Below, piece by piece: positions 9,601 to 20,100 of a DNA stretch of 64,000 nt; the stretch's first letter is position 1; every line of letters starts with the position of its first letter. Location of the stretch: contig NC_063994.1 of assembly GCF_932276165.1 (NCBI RefSeq), positions 6,510,001 to 6,574,000 on the forward strand, written 5' to 3'. The DNA is from Plutella xylostella. Lineage: Eukaryota; Arthropoda; Insecta; Lepidoptera; Plutellidae. Made by a program: the position numbers and the translations under genes. A model generated the notes under the pieces. It ran no database searches and had not been told where the DNA came from. It was given only the letters and a program-made list of their open reading frames with translations.

Positions 9601-12448
9601 GTGATATATCTACACAAATGCATAAATAGATACATATTAAATATAAATATCAAGACCCGAGTACAAATATCTGTCTTTAAACAAATATCTGCCCCAGCCG
9701 GGAATCGAACCCGGGACCTTCGGCATAGCAGTCAGGATCACTAACCACTACACCAGTCGGCCGAAGTTGGTTGCGTAAATCGGGGGTACAGAAGTCTATC
9801 ATCACAAATGCGCCCATTTCTATGAAAACCACGCGTGCCGATTTTTGTGTAGGATTTGACACTGATAATGACAGCTGGACGGAACCAAAAGTTGAGAAAT
9901 GCTCAACCTTTTGCTAGTTGCGCGCAGTACGTACACTTGGGGAATCTAGACGTCTGTGATCGGGGGTTTTGAAGAGTGTATTCGCTTTTGGGGCTCAAGC
10001 TTCATCAAATACGAAGTTTCGGAGGTCTAATGCTACATGAAAGCAAAAGCGTATGAAGCGAGTTTTTGCAACACTAGCGCTGCGACAGAAGATGGAACTA
10101 CTCACTGAAATCCAACAAATAAATTATTAAAAGTCTTTGCAAAATCGCACTCTTTATTTTCATGACTTTATAGTTGGACTGTAGAGTGAAATATTAAACT
10201 GAATTTCATAGCTGAAGTTTATCTTTTGTTTCCCAGTAACCTGAAGGAGGCTCTAGCGGAGTTCACGCCGGACATCGTGGTGTACAACGCGGGCACCGAC
10301 GTGCTTCACACCGACCCGCTGGGCCACCTCAACATTAGCGAGTTTGTGAGTACACTTACCTAGTTCGATACTATTTTCGAATCTACGCGAAGGGTCACTT
10401 TTACCAAACGCTAAACTTATTTAAATCAAATTTTTAATACATTTTGTACTAACTGACAGACGTATGACAGGCTACTCAATACGTTTAGCATTTGGTGAAA
10501 TTCCACCTAACATATAGAAAAAACAAATGTCACTTTTGGAACTAACTTTGCCATAAATGTTAACAGTGACAGTTGACGATAAGCAACGTTAACGGAGGTT
10601 CGAAACTTGTGCTCGCGACTCTGTTTTAACAATTACATAATTATAATATGGTCACCTATCTGTCAGTTACATCTGAGAACGTCGAGTTGGGCGGTTTATT
10701 TTAGGCTGATTTTAACATCGTGCGGAACTCACGCACGCGACGCAATTTTCCAGCGTCCAGCGTGCAATGAATCCTTACTAATATTATAAATGCGAATGTA
10801 ACTGTGTCTGTCTGTCTGTCTATCTGTCTGTCTGTTACTCTTTCACGCCAAAACTACTGAACGGATTTGAATGAAATTTGGTATACAGATCTAGAGTAGT
10901 CTAGACCCTGAGAAAAAACATAGGCTACTTTTTATCCCGGAATTCCCACGGGAAAACTTTTTAAGGCGAAGCGAAGCGCGCGGGTACAGCTAGTATTGTA
11001 TAAAAAGAACACTTGAGCTTGTCACGCGTGCGGGGCATGAATCCCGCGTGCGTGAGTGAATCCGCACGACGTTAAAATGGGTTCCGCTCATCTGGCATAA
11101 TCTTTATTGACCAAAACTCATTTCGCATAACTCGTATGGTCTAAACTTTTTTGGCCGAACCATCACTTTGCCTAGACTTATGTGGCATAAGGCTCGTTTC
11201 GTCTAAAACTCTTTAGGCACAATCTTTAAACACCTAAGTTTCGTTTGCTCAAATTTATGTTCGTCTATACCTATGTATAATCTTGTTTCTCGTAATGTTA
11301 TCTTAATAAATAATACATTAAGTATGTAGTAAATGTACAAATTGTGGTATTTTTCTCCTACATCCCGAAGATCACGATATTGTATGATCAAAAAATCGAA
11401 AGTTAACGACCAATATAATTATTATTACAAACCCCATGAGATCGAAACCTAAAAATAGGTGCGACGACGAGCAAAGCGAGGAGGAGCGTGTTAGGTGCAC
11501 ATGTTCATCAAAACCAAAGCGGGGCGCAGCGAAGCGGAGCGGAGCGTTTTCCAAACAGCGGAAACAATACAAGGCAACAGTTTGCGCTATGTAGGGAGAC
11601 GCTCCGTCAATGTTAAAGCCAAACGAATATTATTACTTTGTATTAACCTAATAAACCTATGCCATAGCATTATTAGGCTATTCAAGATTTGGCCATACTA
11701 TTATTAGGCTAAACAATGTTATGCGAAATAACTTTTTACTAAACGAGATTTATGCCATACGATTTTCGGCGTAACGAGACTTTGACCAAACGTTAGTATG
11801 CAATACGAGATTAGGCAAATAAATCTTATGCCAAAAAAGGTAGAACCCGTTAAAATCAACCTTACACTGCGAATAAGTAAAAAACTCGCACGATGATGTC
11901 GACAGCGCTGTGAAGGGAACTGAGGAAAATAGTCAAACCACATACAAAATCCGCACTTCTCTTCTACTCAACGACAATTTTATTCAGCCCTTGCCGTTGA
12001 GTAGAAGAGAAGTGCGGATTTTGTAAGTGGTTTGACTTGTCTTTTCACAAAAAAAATTGGGTAGGTATTTTTCGCCACATAGATTATTACTTCTCTTACA
12101 AACCCGTCCGGCTCATGGAGGCTTTATGTCGTAATACCTCATTTTCCTAATATCTAAAAGTCAAAATGACTGAGTACCCAAAATGCTTGAAATTCGATTT
12201 GTGCACACCACATCCAATTAGTAACTAATACTTCCCATTATCACTTCCAGGGTGTAATAAAACGCGACGAATTCGTGTTCGAGTCCTGCAAGAAGCGTGC
12301 CATACCCATAGTCATGCTGACGAGTGGCGGCTACCTGCGCGCCAGCGCCCGCGTCATCAGCCAGTCCATACTGAACCTGCACAAGAAGCGCCTCATCTGT
12401 CAGACGAAGGCGGAAGAGGGGGAGAGGGAGGGGCAGGAAGGTTTGTAG
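6671..12448 (+). CDS. HDAC11: HDAC11 (class IV histone deacetylase)
   Basis: Eight coding exons: 6671-6684, 6772-6907, 7093-7203, 7885-7976, 8538-8742, 9342-9508, 10237-10345 and 12251-12448 (TAG). Phases agree and give 343 residues; human HDAC11 is 347. The 14-base first exon encodes MQEN plus two bases of the next codon. It was chosen because it restores the frame into DDQWPIVYHRKY. The enzyme is a zinc hydrolase, known as a histone deacetylase and, more efficiently, a lysine fatty-acid deacylase. Catalytic residues are all visible: GGGFHH (His145/His146), DLDAHQGNG (Asp181, Asp183, His185), AGTD (Asp263) and SGGY (Tyr306). The fold fills the whole protein. There is no signal peptide and no extra domain. 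It shares a divergent promoter with the SCLT1-like gene. The C-terminal tail, rich in E and G, is unlike the human one and lies in a tandem repeat. Identification is very secure. Confidence 0.95.
7641..7736 (+). other. Candidate in-frame cassette exon of HDAC11
   Basis: A 96-base stretch lies in HDAC11 intron 3 behind tttattttag and before a gtaagt donor. It is open for 32 codons in phase 0-0, so inclusion would insert GAMVSRRLKSKAK and 19 further residues between LKSLK and WSAYVAS. The human protein has no counterpart. A random 96-base stretch stays open about one time in five, so this is only a candidate. Confidence 0.3.
8353..8473. mobile_element. Small MITE, termini taccacaaaaac
   Basis: A foldback element of about 120 bp in HDAC11 intron 4. 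The left end cttaccacaaaaactt mirrors the right end ttttttgtggtag, and the inner word cctgttaaa-like sequence recurs in both arms. A left-half fragment of the same family is at 29751-29792. No coding capacity. Confidence 0.6.
9049..9303 (+). mobile_element. tRNA-derived SINE, forward copy
   Basis: Its head resembles a tRNA, with a clear B-box (ggttcgattcc near 9102-9112). The body continues with gatatttgttc and ends ggtcggatggccgtatgtga plus an A/T-rich tail. It lies in HDAC11 intron 5, just upstream of exon 6. An inverted copy of the same family is at 9515-9762. It resembles the HaSE-type SINEs of moths; that name is from memory. Confidence 0.75.
9515..9762 (-). mobile_element. tRNA-derived SINE, inverted copy
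   Basis: This is the same SINE family as 9049-9303, in opposite orientation and highly similar over its full length. Its tail starts only six bases after the donor site of HDAC11 exon 6, so the exon is tightly enclosed by inverted SINEs. Confidence 0.75.
10777..10994 (-). mobile_element. Non-LTR retroposon 3' tail, inverted copy
   Basis: Same family as 1078-1288, on the opposite strand: actaatattata end, a (TGTC)n tract at about 10805-10835, then ttactctttcacgccaaaac and a GC-rich end at 10965-10985. It lies in HDAC11 intron 7. Confidence 0.7.
11079..11848. mobile_element. 770-bp DNA element with 8-bp target duplication
   Basis: The element is flanked by perfect direct repeats GTTAAAAT (11071-11078 and 11849-11856). 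Its termini are imperfect inverted repeats: left GGGTTC...tGGCATAA, right TTATGCC...GAACCC. The interior is filled with varying short words resembling 'tggcataa', 'gccaaacg' and 'cgtatgg'. A GC-rich core lies at about 11455-11548 (gacgacgagcaaagcgagg...). No transposase frame is visible. An 8-bp duplication fits hAT, P, Merlin or related superfamilies; I cannot choose between them. Confidence 0.7.
11931..12037. repeat. Long near-perfect hairpin in HDAC11 intron 7
   Basis: Two 47-base arms (11931-11977 and 11991-12037) are reverse complements with two mismatches, separated by a 13-base loop. No target duplication is obvious. It could be a tiny foldback element, a recent inverted duplication or a small-RNA precursor. 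Confidence 0.75.
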
Positions 12449-12903
12449 GTTGTCTCGGCGTCTATGAAACATATTTTGTTTTGTCGCATAGAAAGTGGCG
12501 CCTCTAGTGGCATGTAGATTGAAACGTTTAAAGCCATAGTGAACCCGCCTCATCTGTCATACGACCGCGGGGGAAGGGGCGGGGGCGGAGACGGAGGGGC
12601 AGGGGGGGTTCTAAGTTTTCTGGCCGTCTACAGCCGAATTTGATAAAGCATATTTTGTTTTGTCGCGTAGAAAGTGGCGCCTCTGGCGGAATATAGATTG
12701 AAACTTTTAAAGCCGTAATGAACCTGCACAAGAAGCACTTCATCTGTCAGACAACCGCGGAGGAAGGGGGGGGGGAGACGGAGGGGCAGTGAGGTTTGGA
12801 GCTTCAGTTTTCTAAGTTGACTTACTGTACGTCTAGCACAGGTTTGTGTATATGATTTGAAAAACTAACAAAACTTTATGTTTTCCCGCATAGAAAGTGC
12901 GTT
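12372..12903 (+). repeat. Triplicated end of HDAC11 (unit about 179 bp)
   Basis: Three tandem units begin at about 12372, 12540 and 12719, each at 'tgaacc'. Unit 1 contains the last 77 coding bases of HDAC11 from LNLHKKRLICQT to the stop, plus 3' flank. Unit 2 lacks 11 bases of the coding part. Unit 3 keeps an open reading of the same tail (ATG at 12718, NLHKKHFICQT..., TGA). Each unit then carries 'cgcataGAAAGTGgcgcctct'-like sequence. The third unit fades out near 12903. Confidence 0.8.
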
Positions 12904-13973
12904 ACTTTTTGCGGGACAGTTTTATGAAAAGGAATTAAGTATTCTCGTTTTTATTTGCATTTGAGATTTTGGAAAGGACAACGAAAATGTGATAATATAA
13001 CGAAGTGATAAAGACACGGCTAAGCCATAGAGTTGACTATGTAATGTTGTATTTCGGAAGTTGTAAAGGTTCTGTGATTGAAGCTAAGCGTTAGGTTGTT
13101 TTAGTTACGTTAAATTAGAACAATCAGATTAATTCATGTTTGCTCTTTACATGCTGTCTAAAGTAAACAAACCCCATTATAAGTACTTTAATATTATTTT
13201 TATGAAAGGTATTATTAATACGAAATTGTGACTCTTGTTTTCGAGAAGTTCTAGATTTTATTTTAGAACCTAAAAGCCTTCCCAACAATATCAAGCATAG
13301 AATTCTTGGTAATATATTCGAAGATTAGTAAATGTAAATTCTACATACCTATTTAACTCAAAATATAGTAGATAATAATATTTTATGAGCCTTAAAATAA
13401 TTTATTAATACGATTTTGATCTCAAAATGTCTTAGACAGTATTAAATGTGCCAAAGTAGAAATTTATCAGATCAGCAAATCCAATTTGCTATATTTATAT
13501 ACTTGTTAGTCATTGTAATATTTTTCTAGTCTATTCTATGAATGTGATACTTATTCCATTTATTGCATAAACATAATTTATGATGTAATGTAATTATTAG
13601 CTTATTTATAAATAATTATGATCTATATTTGTCAATAAATAATCTAGTTTAATACGTTATTGTTATTAATTTCTGTAACCATATAATTTAACATAATAAA
13701 AATGCCAAATACGTATAAAAAAAAACAAAATAAAATATCGGGGTAAGTTTATTTTTACTTGATTACATATTGATCAGGTCATAAATAAATACTTAATTAT
13801 GAATTTTACTATTGAACCAAATTATAATTTTCTCATATAAAGCAAGCTATTCATTTCAAAAAGCTAAATTATACCGCTGTTGTAGTTATGTGTCGCATTA
13901 AATTTTTCGTTCAAGCCAAGCCAAACAAAACAGACACGTAGGCATGTAGTACTGTGGTAATTTTTTACACTTT
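12904..13973. other. AT-rich 3' flank, HDAC11/RIB43A convergence
   Basis: No gene is visible. AATAAA words occur on the + strand near 13634 and 13696 (possible late HDAC11 ends). On the - strand one lies at 13753-13748, about 370 bases past the RIB43A stop and plausible as its polyadenylation signal. Confidence 0.45.
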
Positions 13974-14092
13974 AGGTACACTAGAAAAACGCACTGGCGC
14001 ATAGTTCAAGAGACCCCAGATAGAGAGTCTTGTCTTAATTTAAACTCTATATAGGTAGAGAGTCAAGAGATACATACATTTCTAGTGTACCT
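13974..14092. repeat. 119-bp foldback repeat in the RIB43A 3' UTR
   Basis: Perfect 14-base inverted termini (AGGTACACTAGAAA at 13974-13987 and its complement at 14079-14092) enclose an interior that also folds back through gagagtc/gactctc-like words. It begins 27 bases after the RIB43A stop codon. Likely a MITE. Confidence 0.55.
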
Positions 14093-14118
14093 AGGAACAA
14101 ATGCCACACATCTCTCTC

Positions 14119-17100
14119 TTATCTAGTAGTGGTATTAAACTGCGCGTAATACTCTTCAGTGGGCGCGTTGTTGTTGACGACCTCTCTCATATACTTCTCC
14201 TTCTCCTTCTGCTGCAGAGCTAGCAGCTGGTTCTCTTCCATCAGTTGGCGGGCCAGCTCTCTGGAGGAATTGAATAATTAAATTATAAATATTTAGCAGA
14301 TAATCATGTACGTACGTACAGGTTTTTGCAGAAGAGGTTTTTCAAAAGAAAGAGAAAGAAAATCTCAATTTAGGAAATGAATTTGTATGGATTGACGTTT
14401 CTTAAATCGATATTTGACACTAAATCTAGATTTAATATGTTTGTGCAAGTGGCCCTTAGAGTTAGCACCTTTCGGCTTACGCCACTTACCACTTTTGCAA
14501 TATCCTGTAGAGTGTGCAGAAATATTTACTCGGTATTCGGAAAAGAGCAACTACAATAGTTCATTCATTACGAGTGACTGCAATATTAATAAGAGATTTC
14601 TGCTTCGTATTTTAAAACTACGATCTTCATTCCTCCCATAATCCTCCAAATATGGCAGAAGGATTACCTATGTCCAACTGCAAACTTCTACTGAATAATG
14701 TAAATCTGTTCAAGTATGTAGGTAAGTACCTGCGTTTCCTCTTATCTTCAAGGTCCAGCGAAGCCACTTCTCGCTGTATAGAATTGGACAGCGCCTGCCA
14801 CTCGGCTTCTGTTTTAGCTTCTTCGTCGCGTTTGGCCTGGAAGAAGAGAATGTGGGTAAGAAAGGAAATAATAATCATAAGAGGAGTTAAGTTACTACAA
14901 GCGTTACCAATACCAATGGCCTTTACCAGACCCTCTAGTACGCTAGGCCGCTACAAGGGTTCGTTATCAACGTAAATAAACGTCACTATGTCACGATTCG
15001 TCATAAATACTGCGCTGTGATTGGTAGAACGCACATTAAACAACTTAATCGAAGTTGAATAGACCCGTGTAGCCTCTGGTCAGGATACGTACTTCCTATA
15101 GTGATTATAATAATACTGACGTACTGACTATAATAATACTTAAAATAATACTTCTATGTCATACCTTGGCGGCGATCATTTGTTCCTTCTGTGCCTCATG
15201 GAACTTCTTTAGTTGCTCTTGATTCATGCCTTTGTACATGTAGCCTATGGCTCTGTGGAAAAATATAAGTCAACAGGTGTGAACCAGGGCACATCTATAA
15301 CATAACATTATAACCAATCCAAACGTTCTACTTTTCATAACGTTAATTAAGAGACTCATGTCTGTAGGCGCGCGTGATGTTTCGCCGTTTCGCGACTTTA
15401 CCCATAGAAAGAAAGAGGCGACGGTAGTTATTGAGTGTTAAAGGCCACAGAGTAATATTCAAAATTAAGGCTGTCACTAAAGCTGGAAGAAAATCAGAAT
15501 CTGTCAAATCTAGTGAGGGGGGGTTGAGGTATGCGGGGCGTTCTACGGACAATGACATGAAATTTTAACATAGTACTCGAAAACATAAAAGTGAAGACAT
15601 GCCACTTTGTTAAAAATATACTAAGTAAGTAAGTAATATTGTTTTGTGATACGAAAATATTTATTTTTATTTGAAAGTATTTTTAATATTTATTAATTAA
15701 TTATATATAAAGTCGTACCCGTGCCGATATTTATACAGGTTGTTGCAAAAAGGGTTTAATACTATGCCGAAACCTACGTGTGCAGCATGTTATTGATGTT
15801 ATTTCTAAGCCAGGAAATGAAATCAGAATGTAAAAAAATCGCGAAAATATTATCAGAGTTTAATAGTTCAGGGTGTTGTATTAAACTCTGCCCCCGTGTG
15901 AGGTATAAGAATAGTAAATAAAAAAAGTATAGTTAGCCGAAAGGGCGTTACTCAGGCGTCACTCTGAAAAACTTTTATCCTACGTAATTTTTTATATTCG
16001 TGAAAAAAACGCTTCTTAATATAATTTTTTTTGGTCACGTGACCTTTTAGTTAGACGACCTGTTTTTTTTTGGTGTTTCAAAAGCAGAACAGTAGTTTGC
16101 AGAACAGTAGTTTGCAGAACAGTAGTTTGCAGAACAGTAGTTTGCAGAACAGTAGTTTGCAGAACTCTGCATATACAGGGTGTCACAAAAGGTTACGTAG
16201 CTGGCAAAGGGATATGGGGAGGTCACTAGAAAAATAATAACATGTAAGTACCCCCGCAAGGGAGTACATTAGTACAAGGCGTGAGTGTGTGTGTTTTTTT
16301 TTTAAGTACTTATGTGTATTTGGGATATGATAGAAATAATATTTTTGTTTCTTAAAAACCAAAAAATTTACACCTTGCTGCGCTCTTTTGCTCACTGTAA
16401 GTACACCTACAAATATTGCTGTATTTAAAAAAACGGTTTTGTAATAACGATTATAAAAAAAAGGTTATTTTCATGTCAAGGAGTCATTTACCTAATTACG
16501 ATTTCACTCAACAGCAGGTGAACTGAAAAAATAAGTTCTAGTTCTATCATCACTTTAGATCGCAAACATTGTAACTCCACTTTTCTCGGCGAAAAGTACT
16601 CTTTGGTGTCAATAGAAACGTTTTTTGAATTCACATGTTTTCCTCTTTATTCGAAAAAAAAAAAACTGTATTCCGCATTTTACCATTTGTTTTCCTCTAA
16701 ACCCCAAACCGTGATTTTTAAACAAGAAAACTTAGTAATTACCCTTTATTCTCTTATACAACGTGCGATGTAGGCGAACGTGAACGAAAACTATGCAATA
16801 AGCCTTTGTTTTTATTACTACTTTAGTAAATTACAATAACATACTCAACAATATTAATTTTTTTTTGCAATGTTATGTTGTTAAATTAAGATCGGTGAAG
16901 AGAGCGGTGGTAGCTCAGTCGGGTAAGCGCCCGCTTCTCAAGCAAGAGATGCGGGTTCGAATCCCGGCGCTGACATGTACCAATGAGTTATTTTAACTTA
17001 AGTACAATGTATACCATCGCTCTTACGGTGAAGGAAAACATCGTGAGGAAACCTGCATATCTAGATTTAGCACATCTAGATATGTGAACCCACCAACCCG

Positions 17101-20100
17101 CAGTGGACCAGCGTGGTGGGAAATGGTCCAAGCTTAGGAAGGCAGTTTAGACCTTGGGGATATGCACAAAGGTTCCACTCGAGGGAGCCAGGTGCAGGTA
17201 CTTACACCCCCACAGAGAATAGAATAGAATAGAATAGAATAGAATTAACATGAAGTTACTTTCAACTTTTTTTTGCATCTATGCGTCGAATCACAGCATG
17301 ACGGCTGCTGCAGCTTCCTGCTGTCCTGTCCTCCAACCAATCCCACCAGTACTGCAGGTTGCGTCGAATACGAGCCATTCTCTTCGACTTGACAAGACAG
17401 GTGCTCCCGGAAGGATCATAGATCGCACGGAACCCGTACCGTATAGAGGCAACGGACTCCTTTGCAACAGCCCCCCAGATTCGGAAGTAGCACATGCACT
17501 GCATGGCGAGCACAGCTGCAGCAATTTTTTCGTAATGAATCATTGGGATGTCATCCCCGAAGGAGGCTCTCAGCCTACCTCACGACCTGTGTGACATTAG
17601 AAAAATGCACTGTGCTAACGCCGTTTGCGAGCTTGATTTGCAGGACCGCGTTGTATGCCAAGTTCCACAGCAGAGGGGTCCAAGACCTACCGCTGTGGAA
17701 CTCCGCAACTGAACTTCTTCTGTGAAAACAAACCCTCTCTTTTCGCATCCTTAATGTACTTGTTAGACACGTATGACCTCTGTCAATTTTCTGCAGATAA
17801 GAAGACAAGTGATGGTATACAAGAGCCGCCCTAAAGGTTCGCCCTCTAGGGGATAGAGTTGAACGCGGTTACTATTTTTAAGCAAACAGCCAGCGCAACA
17901 ACTCGCCCGTGGTTCTTATCCTGCTCCGACAATGAACGAACGCAAAGTATTGTACCCACTATTCGAATCCGCATTTCGGATGCCAAACTGACTGTCCGAA
18001 AGGTCGAAACCGTACCACCACAGAGGTATGACTCGTTCGAAGAGCTTATCAGGCTCTTACAGCAATCAGATGTGTCGGTACACTGAAAGATAATCTACAG
18101 GCCTGCTTTATTTATTTAGGAGCACTAATGGCCTCCTTTCAGTCATTGAGTCACTGGCACTCAGGCTGCGGTTGAACAGGAAGATAGACTGTCTAAACAA
18201 ATCATTTTTAGGCTAGTTAAAAAAAACTTTAGGTGGGTAGTATGCCAACTAGAACTACAAATAAAACAGTATTTTTGTCTCCTCTAAAATTTGGTCACGA
18301 GGAGTTACGATAATTACGATCTAAGGTGACGCTGACGATATTTTATACATGGTATTGAAAAAAGGGTATAAAGCTTAGCCAAAAGTGGATTTAGGTGCCA
18401 TTCTGATCCACTTTTCTTCTACAATTTTGAAAATTCACGTAACAAAACCTTTTACATAGAAACTTATTCGATCACGTGACTTTTTACTATAGAGACCGAA
18501 TTTATTTTTCGAGAATTTCCAAAACTTGGAGAACAAAAGTTGTTCAGAATAACCCCTGAGTCAAACCCTTTCGGCACAGTATACCCTTTTTGCAACATCC
18601 TGTATAGGTAATATCAGGTTTATAAAAGACCTGGGCCTGTAGAGTGAGACTCGGCATGGGGAGTCATAATTTATAGATCTTTTAGGTTGCAGTGGCGAAT
18701 GGGCACTGGTAGCCCTCCCCTTTTCTATAACTATAACTATAGGTAATTTTATGGCAATTTAAATATGGTATAACATTTATCTATTTGAAAAAATCATTAA
18801 AAATATACATTACCTATCACCCTAATTTAAAAAAAAAATTCAGCCCTTACTTTAAACTTATAACACCCCTCTATTTCCTTCAGGGGTTAAAAAACCTGTG
18901 TATTTAATATTTTCTTATGAGTTTTTTTTTTAAATACTAGGCTCTTACATAGTTGTACATAATATTATGCGGTATTTTATTCCACTTGTAACGCATAAAA
19001 TTCATAGCTACAGTAAACATTTCATTTTTTTCATGGCGAGATACAGTCGCACTTAACCGCTTTTTTGCAAAGCTTGTTAAATAGATTTAAAAAATTATGT
19101 AAATTTTAGATCTTCAATTTTTAAAAATACTTACTTATTTTTAACAACCTGTAGTGTACAGACTACCACATCTTAAAATATATATATTTTTAATTAACTA
19201 CGGTTTTTGGTTTCAAATAAAACAAATTATGAACTTACTTTTCAACACCCTGTATATTGTGTAGCTTACCTACCATACACAACCGTTAAAATAAAATAAA
19301 TTACCCCTCAGAATATAAACAGGCTCGCGCTTTGGCATACTGCATTGACCGTATAGTTCTTATTCGGAGAATCTAATAAGTGTCATTATGTGCAATGTTT
19401 ACCTTTATCTATGCATCTGTAACTCTATAGTAAAAAATGTAAACAAATCGAAAAGGCGAAATGTTTTCTAAGAACTTTCGGCTTTTCTGCATCTAAAATG
19501 ATTAGAAAATTAACTTTCCATAGCAAATGCATATGTATTATAATACTTGTAGTCATAATTTGTTGATTTAATCAGTTTTTGTGAAATATTTGATAAAAAA
19601 TAAAATGGCGTGGGTATCGCTCCTAACAGGCCGCCACCAGGGCGACGACTGAAGAAATCTGAAATCTGTCACGGTGTCATCATTTTTAAACCGGAATTTA
19701 TTAGTTTTTTGCAAAAAAAGTTGACTTCTGGTCCATTAAATCCAACTCTGTAAGGTAACTTTGTTAAGAATTTAATTACCTACACATACATATAAGATTC
19801 CATGAAAATGGGCCCTCTGATTTCGAGGGTTTTTTCATAATAAGTCAAAAAATGGCAAAAGACATGGTGTGTTTGCATTTTTTTTAACATACTTATTATA
19901 ATCCTGCACCAATTTATAAGCAACTAACATGTTCAGTATACCCTCTGCTACAATATATATTTTTATCAATGTGATAGAAGCCACCGTTTTTCCAATCTAA
20001 TCAAGTATATCAAGCCGACTTTAGCATTTTAGCTTTAAGGATCCTCTTAAGGGGATTCGCCTTTTCGATTTGTTTACATTTTTTACTATAGAGTTACAGA

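Larger units (their letters stand above)
15469..20046 (+). mobile_element. TTAA-flanked element, copy A (4578 bp)
   Basis: It begins GGCTGTCACTAAAGCT after TTAA (15465-15468). It ends in the complement of GAGGATCCTTAAAGCT before TTAA (20047-20050). The termini form an imperfect inverted repeat of about 16 bases. Copies B and C are near-identical. This copy is longer because it carries a SINE (16894-17245) and an expanded 15-base tandem repeat. It also holds a degraded reverse-transcriptase fragment on the - strand. The TTAA duplication points to piggyBac or Kolobok. The GG start is not typical of piggyBac and no transposase is seen, so it is non-autonomous. Confidence 0.78.

Noticed and set aside
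15343..15558. Open frame reading MSLSVERPAYLNPPSLDLTD, also seen at 23550
   Set aside because: It is the shared terminal sequence of the TTAA elements read outward, and it diverges as soon as flanking DNA begins. Not a gene.
16084..16158. Regular 15-base repeats that could suggest a CRISPR array or a repeat protein (SANYC repeats)
   Set aside because: There are no spacers, the genome is eukaryotic, and the array is a tandem expansion in non-coding transposon DNA. The repeat peptide is only an open-frame shadow.
16897..16970. tRNA-like sequence with a good B-box
   Set aside because: It is the head of a SINE with body and AGAAT tail inside a transposon. The anticodon arm does not fold as a normal tRNA. 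Not a tRNA gene.
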